From assembly GCF_002272015.1 (NCBI RefSeq), contig NZ_NPBY01000030.1, forward strand, positions 186,001-250,000: a stretch of 64,000 nt of DNA, read 5' to 3'. Each line of letters begins with the position of its first letter. The stretch's first letter is position 1. Source of the stretch: Paenibacillus campinasensis (lineage in GTDB: Bacteria; Bacillota; Bacilli; Paenibacillales; Paenibacillaceae). This document shows, piece after piece, positions 43,664 through 53,263 of the stretch. Made by a program: the position numbers and the translations under genes. Under the pieces are notes generated by a model that ran no database searches, had not been told where the DNA came from, and worked only from the letters and a program-made list of their open reading frames with translations.

Positions 43664-44920
43664 TTATTGTACGTTGACAAACGAATGCTTCCGCAGGATC
43701 AAAAACATCATGAACGTGAGCACCGCCGACATCAGAAACAGCAACGGAATCGGCAGGTACTCGGCCCATATTCCTGAAATAAACAGGCCCAGGGGCAGAG
43801 CCAGCTTCATCAGCATGGAGGAGGTTCCTGCCACCCGGCCAAGCAGATGATTAGGCGTGAACTCCTGCCGAATTGTGAAATAGACGACATTGGACATCGT
43901 AATGGCAAATGTTCGAATAAAGAGGCCAAAGCCTATGACCCACCAAGCATAGGCAAATACGAGCAGCAGAAAACCCAACACCTCTGTCAGCACACAGCCG
44001 ACATACAGCCTGCCGCGACCGTACCGTTTCCGCAGCCACGGAATACACACGGAACCCACCATTCCGCCGGCAGCACCCATACCAATCATAAGGCCGACCT
44101 GCTGATCGGTGGCATGCAGTACATCCACCGCAAAAAACATCAGCACCCCCGAGGTCAGACTGGCTGAGAAGTTGTTAAAGAGAACCGCCAGCGTAGGCGT
44201 CAGCAGCACTTTATTGTCAAGGAGAGCATCTATGCCCTCCTTCATCTCCTTCCAAACCGAGAATTTGGCGCCTGTTGCCCTGCTCGCCGTCTCCGGAATC
44301 CGAGTCAGACTAACGCAAATCCACAGCAGTACAATGCAGGCAAGAAAGATGCCAAAGCTGACCTCATAGGAAAAAGCCGCGATCAGGACCCCAGCAACGC
44401 CGGGGCCAACCATCATGATCAGGGTATCTACGAAGGTGAGCTGAGCATTGGCTGCCGTCAGCTGCTTCTTATCCAACAGCAAGGGCAGCACCGAGTGATG
44501 CGAGTTGCCAAATGTATAACCCGCCGCTGACAAAACAAATCCCAGCACGTACAAATGCCACAGCTCAAGTCGATTGGCATACAGCAAGAACATGATTCCC
44601 GCTAATGTAAACAGTCTCAACAGCACGCTGATCGACATGACCCGCTTCCGGGAGAAGCGGTCCACAATGACACCCGCAACCATCCCGATCATAATGTTCG
44701 GAAAGAAATCAATCGCCCGCATCATACTCATCGTCAGAGCCGAGCGCGTCATATCATAGATCAACAGTGGCAGCGCCACCAGATAGATTTGATAACCAAA
44801 ATTGGAAAGAATGGTTCCTGTCCATAAATATAAAAAGTTCCGATTAGACCACAGCGAAGCCGGCGCGGTCGACGGAGCAGCTTTGGGACCAACCCTCGGT
44901 AGCCTGGTGTTCTTATCCAT
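43664..44920 (-). CDS. MFS transporter, DHA3-like
   Basis: Twelve-helix major facilitator of 418 aa similar to macrolide or siderophore exporters of the MFS_3/DHA3 type. The motif A equivalent is GVIVDRFSRKRVM after helix 2. Helix 1 begins LWSNRNFLYLWTGTILSNFGYQI, typical of this group. It is divergent from the SgrR-like regulator at 45052 and shares a 131-bp promoter region with a 10-bp inverted repeat, so it is probably the regulated pump. The exported compound is unknown. Confidence 0.88.
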   Translation of the reverse strand: MDKNTRLPRVGPKAAPSTAPASLWSNRNFLYLWTGTILSNFGYQIYLVALPLLIYDMTRSALTMSMMRAIDFFPNIMIGMVAGVIVDRFSRKRVMSISVLLRLFTLAGIMFLLYANRLELWHLYVLGFVLSAAGYTFGNSHHSVLPLLLDKKQLTAANAQLTFVDTLIMMVGPGVAGVLIAAFSYEVSFGIFLACIVLLWICVSLTRIPETASRATGAKFSVWKEMKEGIDALLDNKVLLTPTLAVLFNNFSASLTSGVLMFFAVDVLHATDQQVGLMIGMGAAGGMVGSVCIPWLRKRYGRGRLYVGCVLTEVLGFLLLVFAYAWWVIGFGLFIRTFAITMSNVVYFTIRQEFTPNHLLGRVAGTSSMLMKLALPLGLFISGIWAEYLPIPLLFLMSAVLTFMMFLILRKHSFVNVQ

Positions 44921-44987
44921 GTGTAAATCCCCCTGTTCTACACGGCTAAACCAGCCGTTTCTCTATGTGATCTCAGTGTAGAGTTAA

Positions 44988-45036
44988 AAAAGGTGAGGAA
45001 AAAGTGTAAACTGGTTATGATTTAATCTCACCTTTT
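44988..45036. promoter_or_regulatory. Inverted repeat in the MFS/sgrR-like divergent promoter region
   Basis: Perfect 10-bp arms AAAAGGTGAG (44988-44997) and CTCACCTTTT (45027-45036) are separated by 29 bp, about three helical turns. The SgrR-like protein is the likely binder. Confidence 0.55.
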
Positions 45037-45051
45037 GAAGAGGATGTCGAC

Positions 45052-46917
45052 ATGAAATTAATTGAGCACTATACCCGGCTTTACGAAACCTACATCACTT
45101 CTGACCTACAGGATCAAGATGGAAGGGTTCATCTCACCCGCTTGACCAAGATGGAAGATATCCAGAACTGCTTATGCTGTACCACGCGGCATGCCAAATG
45201 GCTGATCAAGCAGTTTCAGCAGCAGCAATGGATTCAGTGGGAGGCTGCCAGAGGCCGGGGCAAAGCCTCCAAGCTCACCTTCTTGGTGCATCCAGATGAA
45301 GCGAAGGCAGAGGAGGCCCGGCAGTGGGTACGGGAAGGAAAGTATGACATGGCGTTAACCGTCATCTCAGAAGCCGATCATCGGGTCAAGGAGCAGTTTC
45401 ATGCATGGCTCGGGCATCAATTGGGGTACCGGATGGAAATGGAGGGAAACAAGGAGCTGGATGTGCTCAGGTATCCTTTCTATCCGTGCATCGTAAGCCT
45501 TGATCCGGCTTACATTCTGTCTCGTCATGACAGTCACTATGTGGAGCATGTGTTTGACACGCTTGTGCAGTATGATCGCAGCACACACCGGATCGTGCCT
45601 CATCTGGCGCATCACTGGGAACGGCTTCATGGGGGGATGGAGTGGAGATTCTACCTTCGCAAAGGTGTGCGGTTTCATCATGGAAGGGAGCTGACCGCGG
45701 AGGACGTGGTGCAGACGTTCCTGCGTTTTCCCGAGCTTAACCGCTTAACCCGGAGCTTCTGGGAGCAGTTGAAGATCAGCGATATGAAGGCGCTCGGCAG
45801 CCATACGGTGGCTTTTACCCTGGCTGTGCCAAGCGCGATTCTGCCACAATATTTCCGTTCTCCGGCAACCTCTATTATTCCTTATGACATATGGGAGAGG
45901 GATCCGGAAGCCTTTCACCGCATGCCTGTCGGAACAGGCCCCTTTCGAATCGCCAAACATGACCGGACGATGCTGGTGCTTGAGGCCTTTGAATCTTATT
46001 TTCTGGGGCGGGCAGAGCTAGACAGGGTGGAAATCTTGACGGTACCTGACCTGTCCCGAGAGGAAAGCGAGCTGCTGAGGTATCAATACAACTTCGCCGG
46101 ATCGCCGGAACAGACGGATGACGGTGACCGCAAAGGAACTTGCAGTGATAGCGAGGATTGGGACAAGCTTGAGAATATAGAGGATGGGGCATCTTATTTT
46201 ACCTTTAACATGAATAAACAGGGGCCGCATCAGAACCTGCTGCTGCGACAAGCGCTGTGCTTGGCGCTTCCCATTGAGCGGATCGACAAGGAGATGGACT
46301 CGGAACGATACATGCCGGCCTACAGCTTATTCTACGATGTCAGTCAGGAGCGCAGTGCTTTCCGCCCGAGCCGACCGACGATTCATCAGTTAAGAGAATG
46401 GGTGAGACTATCAGGCTACAACGGAGAGCTCGTGCACATCTGTTCCACCGAATTGCGTCCTAAAGCCGATCACAGGCCGGTGGCATTGTGGCTGCAGCGT
46501 CAGTGGGAACAACTCGGCGTAAGATGTCGGGTGTCCGTGGTGCCCATCCACGAACTCATGCGTCCCGAACGTCTTGCCGAAGTCGATGTGGTGGTAGCAG
46601 GGGTCGTTTTTGCCCAAAGTCCGCTTGTAAGTTTTATCCGAACTTATCAGAGCGACACCAGCTTTATTCTGAAACAGCTTGCGCCTTCCTACCGTCACCT
46701 TGTGGATCAGACGTTCTCCCGAATGATATCCGGGTCAGAGCGTGCATGGGAAGAAATGCTGGAGCTGGAGGAGCAGCTTCTTCAGGAGCACTTTATCCAC
46801 TACCTGTATCACCGATCTCACTATGTATATGTGAAGACAGGCAGCCATCTGCAGGGGGTGAGGCTGACTAGCAACGGACGGGTGGATTACCGCTCGCTGT
46901 GGTTCAAACGGGCGTAA
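45052..46917 (+). CDS. SgrR-like regulator with solute-binding domain
   Basis: Two-domain protein of 621 aa: an N-terminal SgrR_N winged helix (residues 1-110, with LTKMEDIQNCLCCTTRHAKWLIKQF) and a SBP_bac_5-type periplasmic-binding-like domain (about 160-560) used as a cytoplasmic ligand sensor; no signal peptide is present. SgrR proteins of Escherichia coli respond to phosphosugar stress, while Bacillales relatives are often encoded next to MFS pumps, as here. GAAGAGGATG precedes the ATG. The C-terminal part ends VRLTSNGRVDYRSLWFK, common in the family. Confidence 0.87.
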   Translation: MKLIEHYTRLYETYITSDLQDQDGRVHLTRLTKMEDIQNCLCCTTRHAKWLIKQFQQQQWIQWEAARGRGKASKLTFLVHPDEAKAEEARQWVREGKYDMALTVISEADHRVKEQFHAWLGHQLGYRMEMEGNKELDVLRYPFYPCIVSLDPAYILSRHDSHYVEHVFDTLVQYDRSTHRIVPHLAHHWERLHGGMEWRFYLRKGVRFHHGRELTAEDVVQTFLRFPELNRLTRSFWEQLKISDMKALGSHTVAFTLAVPSAILPQYFRSPATSIIPYDIWERDPEAFHRMPVGTGPFRIAKHDRTMLVLEAFESYFLGRAELDRVEILTVPDLSREESELLRYQYNFAGSPEQTDDGDRKGTCSDSEDWDKLENIEDGASYFTFNMNKQGPHQNLLLRQALCLALPIERIDKEMDSERYMPAYSLFYDVSQERSAFRPSRPTIHQLREWVRLSGYNGELVHICSTELRPKADHRPVALWLQRQWEQLGVRCRVSVVPIHELMRPERLAEVDVVVAGVVFAQSPLVSFIRTYQSDTSFILKQLAPSYRHLVDQTFSRMISGSERAWEEMLELEEQLLQEHFIHYLYHRSHYVYVKTGSHLQGVRLTSNGRVDYRSLWFKRA

Positions 46918-47029
46918 CATCGAATGGGCAATCGAATGGGCAGGGAGGTGGCATGCTTAGGCGGCCTTTTATATTTCAACCTGCCCTCCCTAGTTCTTAC
47001 TTTACGCCCATTGCTGGTTACAGACTGCA

Positions 47030-47689
47030 TCAAGCCCGCGGCCTGGTCACCATCCAGATGCCCAATACAAGCGTCCAGAGAAACACGGGACCCGAAGTCA
47101 CCGGGTAGATCATTATACTCCACTCGGGAAGCAGCAGTGCAGCCGGAATTCCGACGGCTCCCCATGCGCCCGCAGCTATGCCCGCCCATGCGATGGCAGG
47201 CTTCATCGCTTCCTCTGCAAGCAGCGAAAAGCCCAGCAGAACGATACCAATCCATGCCAGCATCATGGCAAAGTCGCCTGCCATGATGCCGAAGGCAAAC
47301 AAGCCTGCGCCAAGCGCTGCCGTTCCTGCGTCCACCCGGTGCCATTCCAGAGCAAGGGAAGGCAGGGTTGTCAGTTCCATCGCTAGTACAAGAACCCAGA
47401 TCGTCAGAGCTGCCATAAACAACCGGGCAGCCATCCTTGCCGCCGGCCTGTTCGCCGCCAAGCTCTCGCTCATGGACAAGCCCCCGAGCCACAGAATGAC
47501 CGCCGCCAGCATGAGACTATGATCCCACTGCCAATAGACAAGCATGTCGGATATCATAGCGATGACATGATGTCCTGTCCAAGGATTTGTGGCCGGAGGA
47601 TGCATCAGCGTAGCAATGATGAACAGGACGCCGCCCAGCAGGATGCTGATCCCTGCATACCGGGATACATTATAACCTTGCTTTTTCAT
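47030..47689 (-). CDS. Six-helix membrane protein, function unknown
   Basis: Membrane protein of 219 aa with six or seven hydrophobic helices. The first helix is followed by ATLMHPPATNP and later HRVDAGTAALG. No enzyme or transporter motif was recognised. GGGGGGAG precedes the ATG. It is convergent with the SgrR-like gene and divergent from trpS; no operon partner is visible. Confidence 0.75.
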   Translation of the reverse strand: MKKQGYNVSRYAGISILLGGVLFIIATLMHPPATNPWTGHHVIAMISDMLVYWQWDHSLMLAAVILWLGGLSMSESLAANRPAARMAARLFMAALTIWVLVLAMELTTLPSLALEWHRVDAGTAALGAGLFAFGIMAGDFAMMLAWIGIVLLGFSLLAEEAMKPAIAWAGIAAGAWGAVGIPAALLLPEWSIMIYPVTSGPVFLWTLVLGIWMVTRPRA

Positions 47690-47844
47690 ACCAAGCTCCC
47701 CCCCTTCTAATAAGAACCTATCTATTTATATCCTGCCCGCCGGAGTATGAATCCAGAAGTCCTTGACATGAACACGGCATCTGTGTCATGATTCTGATCA
47801 AATCCACTGGCTTTTCATGCCGGGAATGGATACCAGGAACAGCA

Positions 47845-48136
47845 AATCACACCGCTATGAGAAGAAGTAGTAGCCTTTTTCCAGGTTTTCAGCGAACCGG
47901 CGTCTGGTGCAAGGTCCGGTACCTTCGGGGTAGGTGAATGGGTCTTCTCGCTTCAACCCGAACCTCTGGCATATGCCCGTGCAGTAGGCGTTGACGGCGC
48001 TCCCCCGTTATCATGGGAGACATGGTGACGAAGATTTGATTCTTCAAGCCGTGATTGAGTGCGACATGAAATGTCGAATACGGGTGGTACCGCGGAGTTA
48101 CACTTCGTCCCTAAGGGGGATGAGGTGTTTTTTTGT
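47845..48136 (+). ncRNA. T-box leader of trpS
   Basis: The T-box TGGTACCGCG (48085-48094) precedes a terminator hairpin (about 48098-48127) with a T7 run. In stem I, GAGAAGA (near 47860) pairs with TCTTCTC (near 47943), and the bulged 3' side reads GAATGGG, placing a TGG tryptophan specifier followed by a purine at about 47938-47940. Confidence 0.87.
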
Positions 48137-48171
48137 GTTGTTCTTCCGTTAAAATTCAGGAGGTGTTTGTG

Positions 48172-49155
48172 TTGAAGAGATTATTGTCAGGCATTAAACC
48201 TAGCGGCGATTTGAATATCGGGGGATACGGAGGTGCCCTAAATCAATTTGTCAAAATGCAGCATGAATATGAGTGCTATTTTTTTGTTCCCGATCTGCAT
48301 GCGGTGACGGTTCCCCAAGACCCGAAGGAGCTTCACCAGCGCTCCCGGGATATTGCCGCCTTCTACATGGCTGCGGGCATTGATCCCGGCAAAGCCGTGA
48401 TCTTCCTTCAATCCCAGGTTCCAGCACATACGGAGCTCGGATGGCTGCTTGAGACGCAGGCACATTTCGGCGAGCTGGGCCGAATGACGCAATTCAAGGA
48501 CAAAGCCGAAGGCAAAGACACCGTCAGCTCGGCGCTGTTCACGTACCCGGTGCTGATGGCGGCAGATATTCTGCTGTATCAGGCTACTCACGTCCCTGTC
48601 GGAGACGACCAGAAGCAGCACCTGGAATTGACACGGGATCTCGCTGAACGCTTTAACCGCCGATTCGGGGATACCTTCACCCTGCCGGAACCTGTCATTC
48701 AGGATATCGGCTCGCGCATTATGGGACTGGACGATCCATCCAAAAAGATGAGCAAGAGCAATCCGAACAAAGGCAGCTATGTGCTGCTGCTTGATTCGCC
48801 GGATGAGATCCGCAAGAAGTTCTCCCGGGCGGTGACCGATTCGGATATGCAGATCCGCTATGACTGGGAGCAGAAGCCGGCGGTCAGCAATCTGATCGAA
48901 ATCTACTCGGTGTTCTCGGGAGAGGACATTCCTGTAATCGAGAAGCGTTATGAAGGCCAGGGATACGGCACCTTCAAGAAGGAGCTGGCCGAGGTTGTCA
49001 TCGAGAAGCTGACCCCGATTCAGGAGAAGTATCGGGAGATCGTCCATTCCAGTGAGCTGGACCAGATCTTGAAGGACGGCGCAGAGCGCGCCACAGCAGC
49101 CGCAGAACGCACGCTGACCAAGGTGAAGCAAGCGATGGGGTTTGTTACCTTTTGA
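48172..49155 (+). CDS. trpS: Tryptophan--tRNA ligase
   Basis: Class I synthetase of about 327 aa. The ATP-binding signatures are the HIGH variant in SGIKPSGDLNIGGY and KMSKS in DDPSKKMSKSNP. GDDQKQHLELTRD is also typical. Start: AGGAGGTG precedes both a GTG (48169) and a TTG (48172); TTG gives the family N-terminus M-K-R-L-L-S-G. The open frame to 48133 lies in the leader. HIGH is changed to DLNIGGY, a variant seen in a subset of TrpRS; the KMSKS is intact. A T-box leader controls it. Confidence 0.94.
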   Translation: MKRLLSGIKPSGDLNIGGYGGALNQFVKMQHEYECYFFVPDLHAVTVPQDPKELHQRSRDIAAFYMAAGIDPGKAVIFLQSQVPAHTELGWLLETQAHFGELGRMTQFKDKAEGKDTVSSALFTYPVLMAADILLYQATHVPVGDDQKQHLELTRDLAERFNRRFGDTFTLPEPVIQDIGSRIMGLDDPSKKMSKSNPNKGSYVLLLDSPDEIRKKFSRAVTDSDMQIRYDWEQKPAVSNLIEIYSVFSGEDIPVIEKRYEGQGYGTFKKELAEVVIEKLTPIQEKYREIVHSSELDQILKDGAERATAAAERTLTKVKQAMGFVTF

Positions 49156-49243
49156 GGCCTGGGATTGTCCACGCCGCCGATTAAGAAGCTTCATCCGATT
49201 ACGTGTTTAAGTATCCTCGTGGTGTTTCGCGAATTCAATAATA

Positions 49244-49279
49244 AAAAAGCCATAGAAGGTCTTGTTGAACTTCAATGGC
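49244..49279 (-). terminator. Intrinsic terminator of the gene at 49292
   Basis: On the minus strand GCCATTGAAG and CTTCTATGGC pair around an 11-nt loop with a 2-bp mismatch, followed by TTTTTTATT. Confidence 0.75.
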
Positions 49280-49291
49280 AATTACGTAATT

Positions 49292-49843
49292 TTAGTCATT
49301 TTCGGTATTGATATTGGGAAGCGGGGGATTGGGTATCACCTTTATTTGTAGTGACGCTCCTTTTAATGGTTCATCCATAATAACATAGAAGAACTTGCTG
49401 TTGGTATAATCCTTCACTTGCGGATTCAGTATCACATTCGGCCCATCTATAGAGGTTATTTCTATTTTCGCCGAATCAATGAGGTTGTTGTTTATTAGAC
49501 CGAAGATGATACTGTAATCTTGATCGCCTGTGCTTTGACCTGTTACATGGTAATAGATGTCTTCATCAGTATCATTAACAAACACATTTCCATTATAGCT
49601 CCAATTCCATTTCAAATAGCGCTTGTTTAGTGCACCTACACTAATTCCATTTTTATGGGGATTTTCATAGAAAACAAATATCGTATCTCTCTTCACCCCT
49701 GATTCCGTTATAATTTGATCTTCAGATATTCCTTGTTTTAGTAGAAAATCTTGGGGTGTTGTAGGAAAATTTAGATAAAAAATGACTAGAAAAGAAAGCA
49801 AAAATACGATCGACGCAACGATTATCCATCTTTTTTTCATCAT
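49292..49843 (-). CDS. Membrane-anchored or secreted protein, unknown (183 aa)
   Basis: Protein of 183 aa with a basic start MMKKRWIIVAS and one N-terminal membrane segment (about residues 5-26), either an uncleaved anchor or a signal peptide without lipobox. The rest is soluble, rich in Asn, Asp and Tyr, with beta-type patterns. No family was recognised. Its base composition is clearly more AT-rich than its neighbours, as is the broken gene on the other side, so this patch may have been acquired together. A terminator follows. Confidence 0.75.
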   Translation of the reverse strand: MMKKRWIIVASIVFLLSFLVIFYLNFPTTPQDFLLKQGISEDQIITESGVKRDTIFVFYENPHKNGISVGALNKRYLKWNWSYNGNVFVNDTDEDIYYHVTGQSTGDQDYSIIFGLINNNLIDSAKIEITSIDGPNVILNPQVKDYTNSKFFYVIMDEPLKGASLQIKVIPNPPLPNINTEND

Positions 49844-49932
49844 CCAGCTCCTTTCCTTTTAAAAAATTTAAGTCAAAACCCAACTTTTTCTTTTATTGGG
49901 ATTAGTATACTACTTTTTCAGAAGGGTTAACA

Positions 49933-50799
49933 TGAACAAAACCGTCTAGTAATGCTGCGTTGTCCTTGTCATTACTTTTTGCTTTAGGTGCACAGTCAAT
50001 TTCCCATGCGGAATCAGTGCCATCCGAGGCGCAAACTAATGTCGCTCGCGATGATCAAAGTAACGAGAGGCTGAAGTTGAGGCGTTAAGCAAGGGGTTTG
50101 AAAACCCCTATTCAATTACCGGGTTGATAGAAGAGGATGAGAGTAAATATTTAGAGATGGGTTTCCCTAAAGAGGAGCTAAAAAACTTAACCCCTTTCCG
50201 CCGTGCTGTTCTCAGTGATATTTGGAATTCATCAGGCGGGACGGCGAAAATCCTAAGTGGCGATGAATTAGATGAATTCGGTATAACTGCCAATGAAGAT
50301 ATCGATAGACCACTTATCAGCGTCTATAAACCATCTGAATACCCAGATATTTCCATGTCACAATATATTAAAGTAACTTCGATAACAGGTTTAGTTGTGG
50401 GCTAAAAGCGTAGCCAATGCGCTTGCTTGGTCTGACGATTGGAATATTGTCGACCACATGTCCGTCAACGTTTGGTGGACAAGAAATATTATTGGCCAAG
50501 TCACTTCTCACGCTGAATGGGGCATCATGATTGATGCTGTTCCAAAAACAGGAATAAGCTATAAATCTGTTGATATACCTCATTCAAACGCATATTCAAT
50601 TGATAGTATATTGGAAGTGGTCTTAAAAAAACCAAAATCATCGTCTGGCAGCATGGATATTGTTGCAAAGGGTGGCTATACAACCACCTCAATTAATTGG
50701 GGTGCTTCCATTTCATACCCACCTGGAATTACCTTTACCCCTTCAGATAAGGTATTCCAACGAGCCAATACTAGAAATGTTAACGATCCAATAAAATAA
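49933..50799 (+). pseudogene. Secreted protein gene with three frameshifts
   Basis: One reading can be rebuilt by three shifts of +1. The ATG at 49933 (AAGGG upstream) gives MNKT, then a shift near 49948 leads to SNAALSLSLLFALGAQS and HAES, a signal peptide with cleavage near AHA/HAE. A second shift near 50075 leads into EAEVEALSKGFENPYSI and the frame at 50124. A third near 50395 joins ITGL to WAKSVANALAWSDDW and continues to the stop at 50799. The restored product would be about 285 residues. AT-rich, unknown family. Sequencing error is possible but three events make decay more likely. Confidence 0.65.
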
Positions 50800-50810
50800 A
50801 CCATAAATAG

Positions 50811-50856
50811 AAACATAGAAAGGAACCAGCTCAATAGCTGGTTCCTCTCTATGTTT
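50811..50856 (+). terminator. Intrinsic terminator after the frameshifted gene
   Basis: Arms AACATAGA-AGGAACCAGCT and AGCTGGTTCCT-TCTATGTTT with a 4-nt loop and short T-run; it is well preserved although the gene is broken. Confidence 0.8.
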
Positions 50857-51003
50857 AAATCATATAGCTAATTGGGATAGATCCATGCAGCAACTCAGGA
50901 GCTTACACCCCCATGTCCCTGCCTCCCCTAGGGCCTACAGATCCAGGGATCGGACGCAAAGAGCGGGGCTCCTAACATTGCCAAGCGATCAGCATGCATC
51001 ACT

Positions 51004-52053
51004 CTACGATTTGATCATCTGCTTCACAAGCTCCCGGTTCCGTTCCTTAAACACTTCATTATGGGAAGATACCATCGCGCTCTTATGCGCTTCCGGATCT
51101 ATGTACCGCTTCGCGCTGTTAACCGCGTTGGCCGCATCCTGGAATGCGCCTGCAATCAGATGCAGCTTGCCGTCATAATGCAGGATATCCCCCGCTGCGT
51201 AAAGGCCTGGAATGGATGACTGACAATGGGCATTGCCTGCGATATAGAAGTCATCAACCCGGGAAATGTCCAGCTGGCTGTTCTCCAGCAGCGACATGTC
51301 ACGCTCATAGCCGTGGTTGATGATGACCTCATCCACCGGAACCACAGTAACCTCGCCGGTCTGGCTGTTCGTTAGCTCCACACGCTCGATCATCTCATGA
51401 TTATCCGAGGCCAGCAGTTTGGTAATCTCGGTGTGGAAGAAGCAGGTGACGGAGCTGTTCAGCAGCTGGTCAACCTGGGCTTCATGACCGCTGAGCGCAT
51501 CCTTGCGGTAAGCAAGGTACACCTTCTTCGCCACCGGCTCGAGCTCGTTGGCCCAATCGACCGCCGAATTGCCGCCGCCGGATACAATGACCGTTTTGCC
51601 CTTGAAGTGCTGAAGCGACTTGACCGTATAGTTCAGATTGGAGACCTCGAAGCGATCCGCGCCATCAATCTGCAGCTTCTGCGGATTCAGAATACCGCCA
51701 CCAACAGCCACAATGACGGTTCTGGACAGATGGATGCCTGAATTGGACGTATGAAGCTCAAACAATCCCTCTGCATTTCGGGAAATCGATTCCACCTTCT
51801 CATTCAGGAACACTTCCGGATTGAAAGTTAAGCCCTGTTGAACCATCTGCTCAATCAGCTTCGCACCGGGAATCGGCGTCTGCCCGCCAACATCCCAGAT
51901 CATCTTTTCCGGATACACATGGACTTTGCCGCCCAGCATCGGCTGATATTCGATAATCTTGGTTTTCATCCCACGCAGGCCACTGTAGAAAGCCGAATAC
52001 AGTCCCGCTGGCCCACCGCCGATGACGGTCACGTCAAAAATCTCATTGCTCAT
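51004..52053 (-). CDS. Ferredoxin/flavodoxin--NADP reductase, thioredoxin-reductase-like (YumC type)
   Basis: Flavoprotein of 349 aa that transfers electrons between NADPH and ferredoxin or related carriers. FAD site VIGGGPAGLYSAF, NADPH site VSGGGNSAVDWA, and AAGDILHYDGK near the end; the CxxC of thioredoxin reductase is absent, as in YumC. A near-consensus Fur box lies 53 bp upstream, so it should be iron-regulated, possibly reducing ferric siderophores brought in by the divergent ABC system. Confidence 0.9.
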   Translation of the reverse strand: MSNEIFDVTVIGGGPAGLYSAFYSGLRGMKTKIIEYQPMLGGKVHVYPEKMIWDVGGQTPIPGAKLIEQMVQQGLTFNPEVFLNEKVESISRNAEGLFELHTSNSGIHLSRTVIVAVGGGILNPQKLQIDGADRFEVSNLNYTVKSLQHFKGKTVIVSGGGNSAVDWANELEPVAKKVYLAYRKDALSGHEAQVDQLLNSSVTCFFHTEITKLLASDNHEMIERVELTNSQTGEVTVVPVDEVIINHGYERDMSLLENSQLDISRVDDFYIAGNAHCQSSIPGLYAAGDILHYDGKLHLIAGAFQDAANAVNSAKRYIDPEAHKSAMVSSHNEVFKERNRELVKQMIKS

Positions 52054-52105
52054 CCATCTTCACTCCCGATCTATTATTCATGGCCTGTTCTCAGCCAATA
52101 ACGTA

Positions 52106-52124
52106 AATGATTATCATTATCATT
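52106..52124 (-). promoter_or_regulatory. Fur box upstream of the reductase gene
   Basis: AATGATTATCATTATCATT contains 16 consecutive matches to the classic 19-bp Fur box. Confidence 0.8.
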
Positions 52125-52349
52125 TAGTATACGTGCAATCTACTCCAATTACAATGTCGGATTTATGAAATATTCATCTTTTCCTCATCTTTAAAGCCTG
52201 ATTTCTTTAGAAAAACAAGCTTAATCGTCCCCGCTTTCGTCAAAAAATGAACATAAATTATTTTTATTTCCTATATAAATTAATATTTTTTAAATTTATA
52301 ATTAAGAAGTTTATTGACAAAAAGAAAGCCTGCGTTTAATATTATGGCT

Positions 52350-52368
52350 GATATTGAGAATCATTATC
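52350..52368 (+). promoter_or_regulatory. Fur box upstream of the ABC ATPase gene
   Basis: GATATTGAGAATCATTATC matches 17 of 19 positions of the classic Fur box, 35 bp before the start codon. Confidence 0.8.
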
Positions 52369-52402
52369 ATGAATAAATCCCACCTTTGGAGGTGCTTTTC
52401 AT

Positions 52403-53260
52403 ATGACCCGCCTGAGTACCGACCGATTAAACGTCGGCTATGGTGAAAACCTCATATTGAACCGTCTTAATGTAGATATCCCCGACAAGAAGATCACAAC
52501 GATCATCGGCTCGAACGGCTGCGGGAAATCGACCTTGCTGAAAGCGATCACCCGCATTATCCCGCATCAGGGCGGCTCCGTGGTACTGGATGGCGAAGAC
52601 ATTTCCAGGGTACATACGAAGCTGTTGGCCAAGAAGATGGCCATTCTGCCTCAGACGCCGGAAGGACCGGGCGGATTGACGGTAGGCGAGCTGGTATCCT
52701 ACGGGCGCTTCCCTCATCAGCGGGGTTTCGGACGCCTGTCAAAGCAGGATATGGAGGTTATCGACTGGGCGCTTGAAGTAACAGGAACCCAGCAGTATAA
52801 ATACCGTTCCGTGGATGCGCTGTCCGGTGGACAGCGTCAGCGCGTGTGGATCGCCATGGCGCTGGCACAGGAAACGGAAATGATCTTTCTGGATGAGCCT
52901 ACAACTTACCTGGATATGGCCCACCAGCTTGAGGTGCTTGAGCTTCTTCAGAAGCTGAACGAAGAGCAGCAACGGACGATCGTTATGGTTCTCCATGATA
53001 TTAACCATGCGGCGCGATTTGCCGATTACATCATCGCCATGAAGAATGGCCAGATTGTAAAGACTGGATCAAGTGAAGAAGTTATTACTCACGACGTGCT
53101 TAGAAAGGTTTTCAATATTGATGCTGAGATCGGCCGTGACCCTCGGACCGGAAAGCCTGTATGCATCACTTATCATTTGCTAAAAGGAGAAGTAGAGGAT
53201 AACCACCTACTTGAACAAGAGCCGGAAGTGGATATGGTTCTTGCCGCTGCTGGTCGTTAG
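52403..53260 (+). CDS. Siderophore/iron ABC transporter ATP-binding protein (YusV/FecE-like)
   Basis: ATPase of 285 aa for ferric-siderophore uptake. Walker A is GSNGCGKST, the signature LSGGQRQR, Walker B EMIFLDEPTTYLD, and the switch histidine lies in VMVLHDINHAARFAD. A Fur box lies in the promoter. Next comes only a remnant of a permease gene. YusV of Bacillus subtilis serves several permeases encoded elsewhere, so this ATPase may still work with unlinked partners. Confidence 0.93.
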   Translation: MTRLSTDRLNVGYGENLILNRLNVDIPDKKITTIIGSNGCGKSTLLKAITRIIPHQGGSVVLDGEDISRVHTKLLAKKMAILPQTPEGPGGLTVGELVSYGRFPHQRGFGRLSKQDMEVIDWALEVTGTQQYKYRSVDALSGGQRQRVWIAMALAQETEMIFLDEPTTYLDMAHQLEVLELLQKLNEEQQRTIVMVLHDINHAARFADYIIAMKNGQIVKTGSSEEVITHDVLRKVFNIDAEIGRDPRTGKPVCITYHLLKGEVEDNHLLEQEPEVDMVLAAAGR

Positions 53261-53263
53261 TGC

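Noticed and set aside
48238..49194. Minus-strand open frame of 318 codons across trpS
   Set aside because: It mirrors the synthetase; trpS has a T-box, ribosome binding site and signature motifs.
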